Source: Flavobacterium psychrophilum (GTDB lineage: Bacteria; Bacteroidota; Bacteroidia; Flavobacteriales; Flavobacteriaceae). Taken from it: DNA of 51,280 nt. The DNA is taken from NCBI GenBank assembly GCA_945869365.1, contig CAMBOW010000002.1, forward strand, positions 1 to 51,280. The letters run 5' to 3'. Below are positions 28,504 to 38,366 of this stretch, piece after piece. The first letter of the stretch is position 1; each line of letters starts with the position of its first letter. The notes below the pieces were generated by a model that saw nothing but the letters and a program-made list of their open reading frames with translations, ran no database searches and was not told the origin of the DNA. A program made the position numbers and the translations under genes.

Positions 28504-29229
28504 ATGTCAAACTTTCCTTTATTTAGTTCGCTAGTTGCGAAAATGTTACCTACTGATTATGTAGGATTTACTTTTTTTGTAGGCTGTATGGCCATGATGG
28601 CTGCTTCAGCCTTTTTCTTTTTGTCATTGAGTCAATTTGACAAAAAGTGGAGAACTTCTGTTTTAGTATCGGGTTTAATCACCTTTATTGCAGCAGTTCA
28701 CTATTTCTACATGAGAGATTATTGGGCTGCTTTCCAAGAATCTCCAACATTCTTCCGTTATGTGGATTGGATTTTGACTGTGCCTTTGATGTGTCTTGAG
28801 TTTTACTTGATACTTAAAGTTGCTGGAGCAAAACAAAACCTATTGTGGAAAATGATTTTCTATTCTGTAATCATGTTGGTTACAGGTTACTTTGGAGAAG
28901 CAGTAGATCAAGCCAACGCTTGGATGTGGGGCTTAGTCTCAGGTATTGCTTACTTCGTAATTGTATATGAAATCTGGTTGGGTGAAGCATCAAAATTGGC
29001 TGCTGCAGCTGGTGGAAATGTATTAGCATCACACAAAATTTTATGTTGGTTCGTATTAGTGGGTTGGGCAATCTACCCATTGGGATACATGTTAGGAACT
29101 GACGGATGGTACACTAGTATCTTAGGAAAAGGAAATGTGGATGTTGCTTACAACATTGCAGATGCGATCAACAAAATCGGATTTGGTTTAGTAATTTACA
29201 GTTTAGCTGTTAAATCACAAAAAGACTAA
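28504..29229 (+). CDS. Proteorhodopsin, light-driven proton pump
   Basis: A seven-helix retinal protein predicted to pump protons outward in the inner membrane. At 241 residues it has Asp88, Thr92 and Glu99 in helix C (RYVDWILTVPLMCLE), matching the D97/T101/E108 proton-pump signature of green proteorhodopsin. Met96 sits at the spectral tuning position 105, indicating green absorption. Arg85 and His66 are conserved, Asp220 is the counterion partner, and Lys224 (NKIGFG) binds retinal. Gly143 in helix E aligns by eye with the fenestration Gly of antenna-binding rhodopsins. The ATG at 28504 is chosen; the frame is open 201 nt upstream but encodes Lys/Asn-rich non-conserved sequence. A strong terminator follows. 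Confidence 0.97.
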   Translation: MSNFPLFSSLVAKMLPTDYVGFTFFVGCMAMMAASAFFFLSLSQFDKKWRTSVLVSGLITFIAAVHYFYMRDYWAAFQESPTFFRYVDWILTVPLMCLEFYLILKVAGAKQNLLWKMIFYSVIMLVTGYFGEAVDQANAWMWGLVSGIAYFVIVYEIWLGEASKLAAAAGGNVLASHKILCWFVLVGWAIYPLGYMLGTDGWYTSILGKGNVDVAYNIADAINKIGFGLVIYSLAVKSQKD

Positions 29230-29247
29230 TTACCTTCTAATAAATAG

Positions 29248-29277
29248 AAAAACCGAGCTTAAGGCTCGGTTTTTTTT
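29248..29277 (+). terminator. Intrinsic terminator after proteorhodopsin
   Basis: A perfect 8-bp stem AACCGAGC/GCTCGGTT (29251-29258 and 29264-29271) with a 5-nt loop and a run of eight T; its right arm and T run resemble those of the dnaK terminator. Confidence 0.88.
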
Positions 29278-29297
29278 GTGCTTTATTTTTCTAAAAC

Positions 29298-30347
29298 TTA
29301 GTTCAGCACTTTGATTTCGAAGAGTTTATTCCAATTCTTACCAGTTACAAATAGGGTTTTTGTTTTGGCATTGTAAGCAATTCCGTTCAAGACTTCAGCG
29401 GTGGAATTTGTTACTTGTGTGCGTAATCCAGACAAATCCAATACGCCTTCTACTTCGCCTGTGCTTGGATTGATGATGGCAATGGCGTCTTTTTGCCAAA
29501 TGTTGCCGTAAATTTTTCCCTCAACCCATTCCAATTCATTAATCGATTTTATCTTGTTGGTATTGGTATATACATTAATGTAGTCGTCCATTTTTTGGGT
29601 GGCGGGATTCATTTTCCATATTTTTTCAGTGCCATCTGATTGGTAAATAGAAGTCCCATCATTGGTCATTCCCCAACCTTCAATGGGTTTGTCATAGGTG
29701 AACGTTTTGATTTTTTCTAATGTATTGGCATCATATATAAATCCTACATTCGATTGCCAGGTGAGTTGAAACCACTGGCTGTTAATTGCCGTAATGCCTT
29801 CGCCAAAATACTCAGGATCTAGATTTATTTGCTTGGCTACTTTTCCTGTTTTATAATCATAAGATCGCAGGTGCGAAGCCCCTTTTTGACCGGTACTTTC
29901 ATATAAGGTGTCGCGGTAAAATTCTAAGCCCTCAGTAAACGACAGCGTATCGTGTGCATACGTGTTTACAATTTTATAGGTTCGAAACGCAGGCACTTGG
30001 CTAGAAACTACTTCAATTCGGGTAGTAAGTTCGGCAAAATCATTTTCAAAATAAATTTGCGCTTTCAAGTTTTGGTAGCCTAATTTTTCTCCTTTAATAG
30101 GCAATTCAAATTTGCCGAGGCCATTTGTACTTTTCACTTTTTGCTCGTTCAGGTAATAGACAATGCTATCTACCGTTTTGTTTTGGCTGTTGAGTAGGGC
30201 AATTTCAATAGATTCACCGGGAATGCATTGGGATTTCATGTGCTCCACATTAAAAGCAAAAAAGCTGTCTTTTTCTGATTTGCTTGGTCCACAAGCCAAA
30301 AATAGTTGAGTTAGTAGAATGAAAACGAGGGTATTAGAATTTTTCAT
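29298..30347 (-). CDS. Glutaminyl-peptide cyclotransferase, predicted lipoprotein
   Basis: Predicted to form N-terminal pyroglutamate on exported proteins or peptides. The 349-residue protein has a lipoprotein signal ending in FLAC (Cys19), a beta-rich N-terminal region to about 115, then the propeller-type glutamine cyclotransferase domain. Key stretches are LSFTEGLEFYRDTLYESTGQKG, GEGITAINSQWFQLTWQ, and INELEWVEGKIYGNIWQ. Family assignment follows the propeller class typical of bacteria rather than the animal zinc type. It is convergent with proteorhodopsin and has no operon partner. Confidence 0.85.
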   Translation of the reverse strand: MKNSNTLVFILLTQLFLACGPSKSEKDSFFAFNVEHMKSQCIPGESIEIALLNSQNKTVDSIVYYLNEQKVKSTNGLGKFELPIKGEKLGYQNLKAQIYFENDFAELTTRIEVVSSQVPAFRTYKIVNTYAHDTLSFTEGLEFYRDTLYESTGQKGASHLRSYDYKTGKVAKQINLDPEYFGEGITAINSQWFQLTWQSNVGFIYDANTLEKIKTFTYDKPIEGWGMTNDGTSIYQSDGTEKIWKMNPATQKMDDYINVYTNTNKIKSINELEWVEGKIYGNIWQKDAIAIINPSTGEVEGVLDLSGLRTQVTNSTAEVLNGIAYNAKTKTLFVTGKNWNKLFEIKVLN

Positions 30348-30400
30348 GATCCGTAATTTTGGGATGCAATATACAATACAAATTTATATACAATTTGCAC

Positions 30401-30430
30401 TTGCAAAAATATAAAATTGCCTTATATTTG
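30401..30430 (+). promoter_or_regulatory. ffs: SRP RNA promoter
   Basis: TTG (30401-30403), a 19-nt spacer, then TATATTTG (30423-30430), an exact -33/-7 match ending 5 nt before the RNA 5' end. Confidence 0.7.
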
Positions 30431-30434
30431 CACC

Positions 30435-30538
30435 GGCAAGTCCTACACGACCAGCTCCTGTAGAATCCTCCAGGATGGGAACATAGCAAAGGTATATGGT
30501 TGTAGCGGTGCGATGTAGGTCGCTTGCCTTTTTTTAGA
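30435..30538 (+). ncRNA. ffs: Signal recognition particle RNA (4.5S-type)
   Basis: About 104 nt in a 310-bp stretch without protein genes. The ends pair (GGCAAG with CTTGCC and CCTACA with TGTAGG), giving one long hairpin. The tip carries the SRP signature: CCAGG, then ATG-GGAA-CAT with a GGAA tetraloop, then AGCA, forming the symmetric loop that binds Ffh. It would act with Ffh and FtsY in targeting membrane proteins. It has a good promoter, a T-run at 30539-30545 and a further terminator. Exact ends are inferred from pairing. Confidence 0.9.
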
Positions 30539-30551
30539 AATACAATGTTAG

Positions 30552-30577
30552 ATCTTCCTTTCGGAAGATTTTTTTTG
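30552..30577 (+). terminator. Intrinsic terminator after the SRP RNA
   Basis: ATCTTCC/GGAAGAT stem (30552-30558 and 30563-30569), 4-nt loop, and eight T residues. Confidence 0.8.
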
Positions 30578-30632
30578 TTTTAAGCACCTCCTTTTGCCTA
30601 TTTATTTTCAACCTTCACCCAGGAATTTCACC

Positions 30633-30640
30633 TATATTTG
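30633..30640 (+). promoter_or_regulatory. Putative -7 box for the SDR gene
   Basis: TATATTTG lies 17 nt before the start codon of the gene at 30658; no clear -33 element was found. Confidence 0.4.
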
Positions 30641-30657
30641 CAGCTCAATTTTTATCC

Positions 30658-31467
30658 ATGATTTATCAAAAAGTAGTTCTCATTACTGGTGCTTCATCGG
30701 GCATAGGCAAAGCCATCGGCACTTTTTTGCATGACAAAGGATTTAAAGTTATTGGCACCAGCCGAACCCCCAGCAAGTACCCCAATCCGTTGTTTCCGTT
30801 ATTGGCCCTAGAGGTTCAAGATAGCCAAAGCATTCAGCGTGTAGTTGATGAAGTAGTAGCCAAATACAAGGGAATTGATGTGCTCATAAATAACGCAGGA
30901 GTGGGTATCACCGGCCCCTTAGAAGAACTGCCCGAACACGAAATGAAGGCCAATTTTGACACTAATTTTTTTGGTCCAATTGCCGTTATGAAAGCCGTTT
31001 TACCGCACATGCGAAACCAAAAATTGGGGTTAATTATCAACATTACCTCGATTGCCGGCTATATGGGATTGCCGTATCGATCAATTTATTCGGCTTCTAA
31101 AGGTGCACTCGAGCTCATTACCGAATCGTTGCGCATGGAAGTAAAACCTTTTGGGATTCACATTACCAATGTAGCACCAGGTGATTTTGCTACCAAGATA
31201 GCTTACAATCGATTCCATGCTCCTGTAATTAAGGGGTCAGCTTATGAAGCCTCCTATGGAAAATCTTTGAGTTTACTCAATGAACATGTCGATTCAGGAA
31301 GTAACCCCCTGCAAATGGCTGTAGCTATTTATGCAATAATTCAAACTCCAGCCCCCAAAATACATTACAAAGTAGGTTCGTTTACGCAAAAATTCTCGGT
31401 GGTGTTGAAGCGAATTTTGCCCGACAAAATCTACGAACGTATGCTCATGAATCATTATAAATTGTAA
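30658..31467 (+). CDS. Short-chain dehydrogenase/reductase
   Basis: An NAD(P)-dependent oxidoreductase of unknown substrate. The 269-residue classical SDR has the cofactor motif TGASSGIG (residues 10-17), NNAG, the catalytic Ser in INITSIAG, and YSASKGA with catalytic Tyr and Lys. No signal peptide is seen. It stands upstream of the transaldolase gene with a 43-nt gap and could be cotranscribed. Confidence 0.9.
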   Translation: MIYQKVVLITGASSGIGKAIGTFLHDKGFKVIGTSRTPSKYPNPLFPLLALEVQDSQSIQRVVDEVVAKYKGIDVLINNAGVGITGPLEELPEHEMKANFDTNFFGPIAVMKAVLPHMRNQKLGLIINITSIAGYMGLPYRSIYSASKGALELITESLRMEVKPFGIHITNVAPGDFATKIAYNRFHAPVIKGSAYEASYGKSLSLLNEHVDSGSNPLQMAVAIYAIIQTPAPKIHYKVGSFTQKFSVVLKRILPDKIYERMLMNHYKL

Positions 31468-31510
31468 TTTTGGGCACTTAATTAAAATAAACACAACTAA
31501 AACACACACC

Positions 31511-32167
31511 ATGAAATTTTTTATTGACACCGCCAAACTCACCGAAATCGCCGAAGCACAAGCCTTAGGCGTATTAGATGGTGTGACGACTAATCCCTCA
31601 TTAATGGCCAAAGAAGGCATTACCGGAAAAGATAATATTCTAAAACATTACGTAGCCATCTGCGAACTCGTTACGGGTGATGTAAGTGCCGAAGTAATTG
31701 CCATAGACTACGAAGGCATGGTTCGTGAAGGTGAAGAATTGGCCGAATTGCATCCGCAAATTGTGGTTAAATTACCCATGACCAAAGAAGGCGTAAAGGC
31801 TTGTAAATATTTTTCTGACCGCGGAATACGCACGAATGTTACCTTGGTTTTTTCGGCTGGGCAAGCCTTGTTGGCTGCCAAAGCTGGGGCTACCTACGTA
31901 TCTCCCTTTATTGGACGCTTGGACGACATTTCAACTGACGGCTTGAATTTGATCGAAGAAATTCGTTTGATTTATGATAACTACGGTTTTGAAACCGAAA
32001 TTTTAGCCGCTTCTGTGCGTAATACCATGCACATCATCAACTGTGCAAAAATTGGTGCCGATGTAATGACTGGCCCATTATCTGCCATTGTTGGTTTGTT
32101 GAAACACCCTTTAACCGATATTGGCTTGGCCCAATTCTTGGCCGATTACGCCAAAGGAAATAACTAA
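31511..32167 (+). CDS. Transaldolase / fructose-6-phosphate aldolase family
   Basis: Works in the non-oxidative pentose phosphate pathway. The 218-residue short form has the Schiff-base Lys at residue 87 ([11 protein letters not shown]), preceded by the conserved [14 protein letters not shown] and followed by [13 protein letters not shown]. It belongs to the short FSA/TalC subfamily; whether it acts as transaldolase or as F6P aldolase needs closer phylogenetic placement. A terminator follows directly. Confidence 0.93.
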   Translation: MKFFIDTAKLTEIAEAQALGVLDGVTTNPSLMAKEGITGKDNILKHYVAICELVTGDVSAEVIAIDYEGMVREGEELAELHPQIVVKLPMTKEGVKACKYFSDRGIRTNVTLVFSAGQALLAAKAGATYVSPFIGRLDDISTDGLNLIEEIRLIYDNYGFETEILAASVRNTMHIINCAKIGADVMTGPLSAIVGLLKHPLTDIGLAQFLADYAKGNN

Positions 32168-32181
32168 GAAAAACAATACAT

Positions 32182-32216
32182 AAAAAAAGGGACTTCAGCA
32201 ATGAGGTCCCATTTTT
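32182..32216 (+). terminator. Intrinsic terminator after the transaldolase gene
   Basis: A 9-bp stem (GGGACTTCA and TGAGGTCCC, one G-T pair) at 32189-32210 around a GCAA tetraloop, with flanking A and T runs. Confidence 0.8.
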
Positions 32217-32233
32217 ATTGTGTACTGCTTGGT

Positions 32234-33640
32234 TTACAATTGTTTTTCAAAATCGACATCAAACAAATTGGTAAAGGCATTTTTTATTATCGTATTGGGT
32301 TCCAAGATAATCGTGCGGTGCACTTTCATGATGGCCCAATTCCGCTTGGCTTCTTCAAAGTTGTGCGCCTGAACTTCTACAATTCCATTAAAGTTGTATT
32401 TGGCCACGAGGTTTTGCCATTCGGTTACATCGGGATCCAAATTGACAGCCACAAAGGTGTATTCGGGGTGTAATTTTTGTAACTCTAGAACTTTTTTATG
32501 CGCAGCTATGTAGTGTGAAGAGAGGTTTTTGGTCCAGAAAAACAGGATGGTTTTAGACTCGCATAAGGTCCTGTAATCAAAGGGTTTGTTTTCTAGATCA
32601 ACGAGTTTTACTTGAGGCAATTGCTTTTGCGCATTCAAGTTATTGATGGCTTTCCCAATTTCGTTGATTTCGTTTTTCTTGCTGTTGTCGGTTGAAAATT
32701 GGTGATACGTATCCAGAAACTTTTGGTTGTTCACCATATTTTGTTCTTCGAGTAAATAGGTAAAGGCAATATTATTTAATATAATGTTCTTAACCTTTTC
32801 ATTTTTTAGAAGGGTATCCGCAATTTTTAATTTATTGATGTTTGTTTTTAATGCCAAATCTACTTCGGTGAAATGATTGTGATAATTGATGGCACCCATG
32901 TTGTTGAGCATATGCGATAAATAAGAAACAAAAGGCGCGTAGTTGGACAAGTTGGGGTTGTTGAAATTTATTGCTTTTCGGTAGGCAAAATAGGAGGCAG
33001 GCAATAGCTCAATTACGTCTTCGCCAGTTCTCATTTTATGGGCAAGGGGGTAAATTTCTTTTTTGGAATAGTGCGCAAAATTTAAAGCACTTTTTGCATA
33101 CAAATCAAATTCAGAGCTCCATTTTATTTGGGCTTTCTTCTGCTTGTAAAAGGAATTTTTGGTTTTATAGTCGGCCTCGATTTTTTGTAAAAATTTGGGG
33201 AGTGGGAAATCAAATACGTCAAAAATGCTGTTGCGATCGGCTTCGTTTTTTAGATACAACTCGATTAAAAAATTGTTTTTTTGATCGCCTCGGCCACAAA
33301 ATACAATCGAGTTGTCAAAGTCTTTGGCATTGAGCCGCACCATGATGCTGTCGTTTTTGTCAAAATACACATATTGGTATTCCGGATCATTTTTAAAGCT
33401 GTACAGGCCAGGCGCCAAGGAATCAAATTTAATAAAAAAACGATTGTTTTCGTCTAGCAGTACGCTGTCAATTACCTCGTTATCTCTACAAAAGAGCATG
33501 TATGGATTGGTCGGATTAGAAACTTCGCCACCAAAATAAGCGGTATAATTGTTGTTTTTAAATTCGTTGTTGCAAGCTACAAGGATCAAGGCCAAGGGTA
33601 AAACTAAAAAAGGAACAATATGTTTCTTGAGGTCAGTCAT
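32234..33640 (-). CDS. Thioredoxin-fold lipoprotein without the CXXC motif
   Basis: The 468-residue protein has a lipoprotein signal ending in LVAC (Cys23), an N-terminal beta-rich region (about 30-115), a long helical middle region, and a C-terminal TlpA-like thioredoxin fold (about 350-468). At the position where TlpA proteins have WCxxC, this one reads FFWTKNLSSHYI, with no cysteine. It therefore cannot do thiol-disulfide exchange by the usual route. The family resembles thioredoxin-like lipoproteins of Flavobacteria, whose role is not known. It is convergent with the transaldolase gene and divergent from the ABC-F gene. Confidence 0.75.
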   Translation of the reverse strand: MTDLKKHIVPFLVLPLALILVACNNEFKNNNYTAYFGGEVSNPTNPYMLFCRDNEVIDSVLLDENNRFFIKFDSLAPGLYSFKNDPEYQYVYFDKNDSIMVRLNAKDFDNSIVFCGRGDQKNNFLIELYLKNEADRNSIFDVFDFPLPKFLQKIEADYKTKNSFYKQKKAQIKWSSEFDLYAKSALNFAHYSKKEIYPLAHKMRTGEDVIELLPASYFAYRKAINFNNPNLSNYAPFVSYLSHMLNNMGAINYHNHFTEVDLALKTNINKLKIADTLLKNEKVKNIILNNIAFTYLLEEQNMVNNQKFLDTYHQFSTDNSKKNEINEIGKAINNLNAQKQLPQVKLVDLENKPFDYRTLCESKTILFFWTKNLSSHYIAAHKKVLELQKLHPEYTFVAVNLDPDVTEWQNLVAKYNFNGIVEVQAHNFEEAKRNWAIMKVHRTIILEPNTIIKNAFTNLFDVDFEKQL

Positions 33641-33730
33641 TTATACTAAATAGGGAACAAAAATATCGAGTCTATATATAGGGTAGTGTTAAGGCCTCGT
33701 TAAATAAACTTTTGTTGCCCAAAGCCATGA

Positions 33731-35404
<1,674 letters not shown>

Positions 35405-35431
35405 CACCTGTGCTTACGTAGAATAACGAAT

Positions 35432-35456
35432 AAAATCCCTTTTTTGGGATTTTTTT
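35432..35456 (+). terminator. Intrinsic terminator after the ABC-F gene
   Basis: AAAATCCC/GGGATTTT stem (35432-35439 and 35446-35453) with a six-T loop and a T run to 35456. Confidence 0.75.
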
Positions 35457-35582
35457 GTTTTGAATTTCTTTGCTCAACACAGGTCAATTGGCTTTTGAAT
35501 AAATAAAAATTTTAGATTGAGTAAGAAAAACTAAAAAAGGTCTACAAAAAATACTAATTTTACCGCCCAAACCCACGCACCC

Positions 35583-36149
35583 ATGAGTCAAAAACTATTG
35601 CTCAGTGAAAAAGAAGTTGCCATCATCTTGCATCGTTTGGCGTGTCAGTTAATTGAAAAACATTTGGATTTTTCAAACACAGTATTAGTCGGGATTCAAC
35701 CGCGTGGTGTGTTTCTGGCCGAGCGTATCAAACAACTGTTAGAGCAGGAATACCATGTACCCAGCATTGCTTTTGGCTATTTGGATATCACTTTTTTTAG
35801 AGACGATTTTCGTCGTACCGCCACCCCGATCGAGGCCAATTCTACCAAAATTGATTTTTTAGTCGAAAACAAAAAAGTCATTTTCATTGACGATGTTTTA
35901 TACACTGGTCGCAGCATCCGATCAGCCTTAACCGCTATTCAGTCGTTTGGCCGACCCGCCGAAATTGAATTATTTGTACTCATTGACCGACGATTTAGTA
36001 GACATTTACCCATACAGCCCGATTACCGCGGTCGTCAGGTAGATGCCATCAACCAAGAAAAAGTTAAAGTCCACTGGAAAGAACAAGACGGTGAAGATGC
36101 CGTCTATTTAGTTCCAACAACAACTACACAAACCACCACAACCGCATGA
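35583..36149 (+). CDS. pyrR: PyrR: uracil phosphoribosyltransferase / pyr operon regulator
   Basis: Member of the PyrR family, which combines uracil phosphoribosyltransferase activity with pyrimidine-dependent control of pyr genes in other bacteria. The 188-residue protein has the PRPP loop VIFIDDVLYTGRSIRSAL and the LVGIQPRGVFLAERI stretch. The C-terminus has an added Thr/Gln-rich tail. It overlaps pyrB by 4 nt (ATGA), so the two are coupled. I found no PyrR-binding RNA element in the 35405-35582 leader, so regulation by attenuation is not shown here. Confidence 0.93.
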   Translation: MSQKLLLSEKEVAIILHRLACQLIEKHLDFSNTVLVGIQPRGVFLAERIKQLLEQEYHVPSIAFGYLDITFFRDDFRRTATPIEANSTKIDFLVENKKVIFIDDVLYTGRSIRSALTAIQSFGRPAEIELFVLIDRRFSRHLPIQPDYRGRQVDAINQEKVKVHWKEQDGEDAVYLVPTTTTQTTTTA

Positions 36150-37075
36150 GTGAATTAAGTGTCAATCATTTATTGGGAATCAAATACCTTCAGCCCGAAG
36201 ATATTCAGCTGATTTTTGAAACAGCCGATCACTTTAAAGAAGTCATCAATCGCCCCATCAAAAAAGTTCCATCATTACGAGACATTACCATTGCCAATAT
36301 CTTTTTCGAAAACAGCACCCGAACCAAATTGTCGTTTGAGTTGGCTCAGAAACGCCTTTCTGCCGATGTGATTAGTTTTTCGGCAGCACAATCTTCGGTA
36401 AAAAAAGGGGAGACCTTAGTTGATACTGTAAACAACATCTTATCCATGAAAGTCGATATGGTGGTGATGCGCCATTCTTCGCCAGGAGCGGCTCATTTTT
36501 TGTCGCAAAAAGTGAAGGCTAGTATTGTAAATGCAGGCGATGGCGCGCACGAACATCCTACGCAAGCACTATTAGATAGTTATTCGATACGCGAACGTTT
36601 GGGTGAAGTAGGGGGAAAAAAAGTAGTCATTGTGGGCGACATATTGCATTCAAGAGTTGCACTTTCTAATATTTATGCCTTGCAGATGCAGGGCGCCCAA
36701 GTAAAAGTGTGCGGACCCAAAACCTTGATTCCGCGCTACATAGAATCCTTGGGGGTACAAGTAGAACCCAATTTGCGCAAAGCACTAGAATGGTGTGATG
36801 TGGCCAATATGCTCCGCGTACAAAACGAGCGCATGGACGTAAATTATTTTCCGTCTACCCGCGAATATGCCCAGCAATATGGGGTAGACAAACCGCTGTT
36901 GGATTCGTTGTCAAAAGAAATTGTAATCATGCACCCAGGCCCTATCAATCGCGGGGTAGAGATTACCAGTGAAGTCGCTGATTCGTCGCAATCGGTAATC
37001 TTAAACCAAGTAGAAAATGGTGTGGCTATCCGGATGGCAGTGATTTATTTATTGGCCTCCAAAATACAGTCCTAA
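36146..37075 (+). CDS. pyrB: Aspartate carbamoyltransferase, catalytic chain
   Basis: Catalyses the first committed step of pyrimidine synthesis from carbamoyl phosphate and aspartate. The 309-residue protein has the STRT motif at residues 57-60 (FFENSTRTKLSFE), HPTQALLD in the middle, and HPGPINRGVEI toward the C-terminus. No pyrI regulatory chain is seen nearby. It sits 4 nt overlapped with pyrR and 3 nt before the unknown gene at 37079. Confidence 0.97.
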   Translation: MSELSVNHLLGIKYLQPEDIQLIFETADHFKEVINRPIKKVPSLRDITIANIFFENSTRTKLSFELAQKRLSADVISFSAAQSSVKKGETLVDTVNNILSMKVDMVVMRHSSPGAAHFLSQKVKASIVNAGDGAHEHPTQALLDSYSIRERLGEVGGKKVVIVGDILHSRVALSNIYALQMQGAQVKVCGPKTLIPRYIESLGVQVEPNLRKALEWCDVANMLRVQNERMDVNYFPSTREYAQQYGVDKPLLDSLSKEIVIMHPGPINRGVEITSEVADSSQSVILNQVENGVAIRMAVIYLLASKIQS

Positions 37076-37078
37076 CCC

Positions 37079-37411
37079 ATGAAAGTAGAGCACCAAAAAC
37101 ACAGCGTGATTATTAAAGATACCGAAGGGAATTTGGAATCTTTTGTGGAAAAACTTACCCATGAATATAAAAGTTTCGAAAAAGAAAACATAATTGTTGA
37201 TCTCACGCAGCACAAGGAATTGACCCTTAAACAACTCAATCTATTTTTGGCAATATCCAAAACCCATAAAGCCGCCAAAAAATCATTTGTATTGGTGGCC
37301 AATGACATGGATTTCAATTTAATTTCAGACAAACTTACAGTTGTTCCTTCGCAATTGGAAGCGCACGACTTGATAGAATTGGATGAAATTGAGCGCGATC
37401 TAGGATTTTAA
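37079..37411 (+). CDS. Small conserved protein between pyrB and rnz, possibly STAS-like
   Basis: A 110-residue soluble acidic protein with alternating strands and helices: VIIKDTEG, IIVDLTQHKELTLKQLNLF, and KKSFVLVANDMDFNLI. The order resembles a STAS-type fold (anti-sigma antagonist-like), but I see no diagnostic phosphorylation site, so this is weak. It is tightly packed between pyrB (3-nt gap) and rnz (6-nt gap), which suggests coexpression and possibly a shared role with ribonuclease Z. Function unknown. Confidence 0.7.
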   Translation: MKVEHQKHSVIIKDTEGNLESFVEKLTHEYKSFEKENIIVDLTQHKELTLKQLNLFLAISKTHKAAKKSFVLVANDMDFNLISDKLTVVPSQLEAHDLIELDEIERDLGF

Positions 37412-37417
37412 TTCAAC

Positions 37418-38323
37418 ATGAACCTCACCATATTGGGCTGTTATGCAGCCACCCCACGCACCCTTACCAATCCAACTTCCCAGGTTTTAGAAATTCGCAA
37501 TCAATATTTTTTGATTGATTGCGGAGAAGGCACCCAAGTGCAATTGCGCAAACAGAAAATTAAATTCACCAAGATAAATCGCGTGTTTATCTCGCATTTG
37601 CACGGCGATCATTTTTATGGATTAATTGGCTTAATCTCTACTTTTTCCTTGTTGAATCGGGCGAATGAATTGCATATTTATGGGCCTAAAGGCATCCAAG
37701 AAATTATTCAATTGCAATTGCGCTTGTCGGAGTCTTGGCCGCAATACGACTTAATTTTTCATGAATTGACGTCCAAAGAATCCCAAGTGTTGTATGAAGA
37801 TGATCAGGTGCGCATTCATAGTTTTCCGCTCAAGCACCGCGTGTATACCAACGGATTTTTGTTTCAAGAAAAACCAGCAGAACGCAAGTTGGATATGAAT
37901 GCGGTTTTGAACTACGAAATAGAAAGCTGCTACTACCAAAACATCAAAAACGGCAAGGACATCACCCTCGACGATGGACGAGTGATCCCTAATTCTTCCT
38001 TGAGTTTTGATCCCCCAGCCACCAAAAGTTATGCCTATTGTTCGGATACCAAATACACCGAATCCATAATCCCATATATCCAGAACGCTACGGTTTTGTA
38101 TCACGAAAGTACTTTTCTAGAATCGGAAGCTGCCTTGGCCAAGAAAACCCTGCACAGTACTGCGCAGCAAGCGGCCTTAATCGCGCAAAAAGCAACGGTA
38201 GGCCAATTAGTTCTAGGTCATTATTCAACACGCTATCCCAGTCTAGAAGTATTTAAAACAGAAGCACAACTGCATTTTGAAGCAGTTTTATTGGCCGATG
38301 ACGGACTTCGATTTGAGTTTTAA
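37418..38323 (+). CDS. rnz: Ribonuclease Z
   Basis: An endonuclease that processes the 3' ends of tRNA precursors. The 301-residue metallo-beta-lactamase protein has the HxHxDH zinc motif at residues 60-65 (SHLHGDHFYGL), the DCGEGTQVQLRK stretch before it, and further ligands in YCSDTKYTE, LYHESTF and LGHYSTRY. It has the length of the short RNase Z form. Confidence 0.95.
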   Translation: MNLTILGCYAATPRTLTNPTSQVLEIRNQYFLIDCGEGTQVQLRKQKIKFTKINRVFISHLHGDHFYGLIGLISTFSLLNRANELHIYGPKGIQEIIQLQLRLSESWPQYDLIFHELTSKESQVLYEDDQVRIHSFPLKHRVYTNGFLFQEKPAERKLDMNAVLNYEIESCYYQNIKNGKDITLDDGRVIPNSSLSFDPPATKSYAYCSDTKYTESIIPYIQNATVLYHESTFLESEAALAKKTLHSTAQQAALIAQKATVGQLVLGHYSTRYPSLEVFKTEAQLHFEAVLLADDGLRFEF

Positions 38324-38366
38324 TTTCGAGTAAAAAAAAGTACCTTCGTTTTTCAATTCAATCAGC

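Noticed and set aside
35405..35582. PyrR-binding RNA attenuator in the pyrR leader
   Set aside because: Apart from the terminator of the upstream gene, no anti-antiterminator loop with the expected conserved bases was seen.
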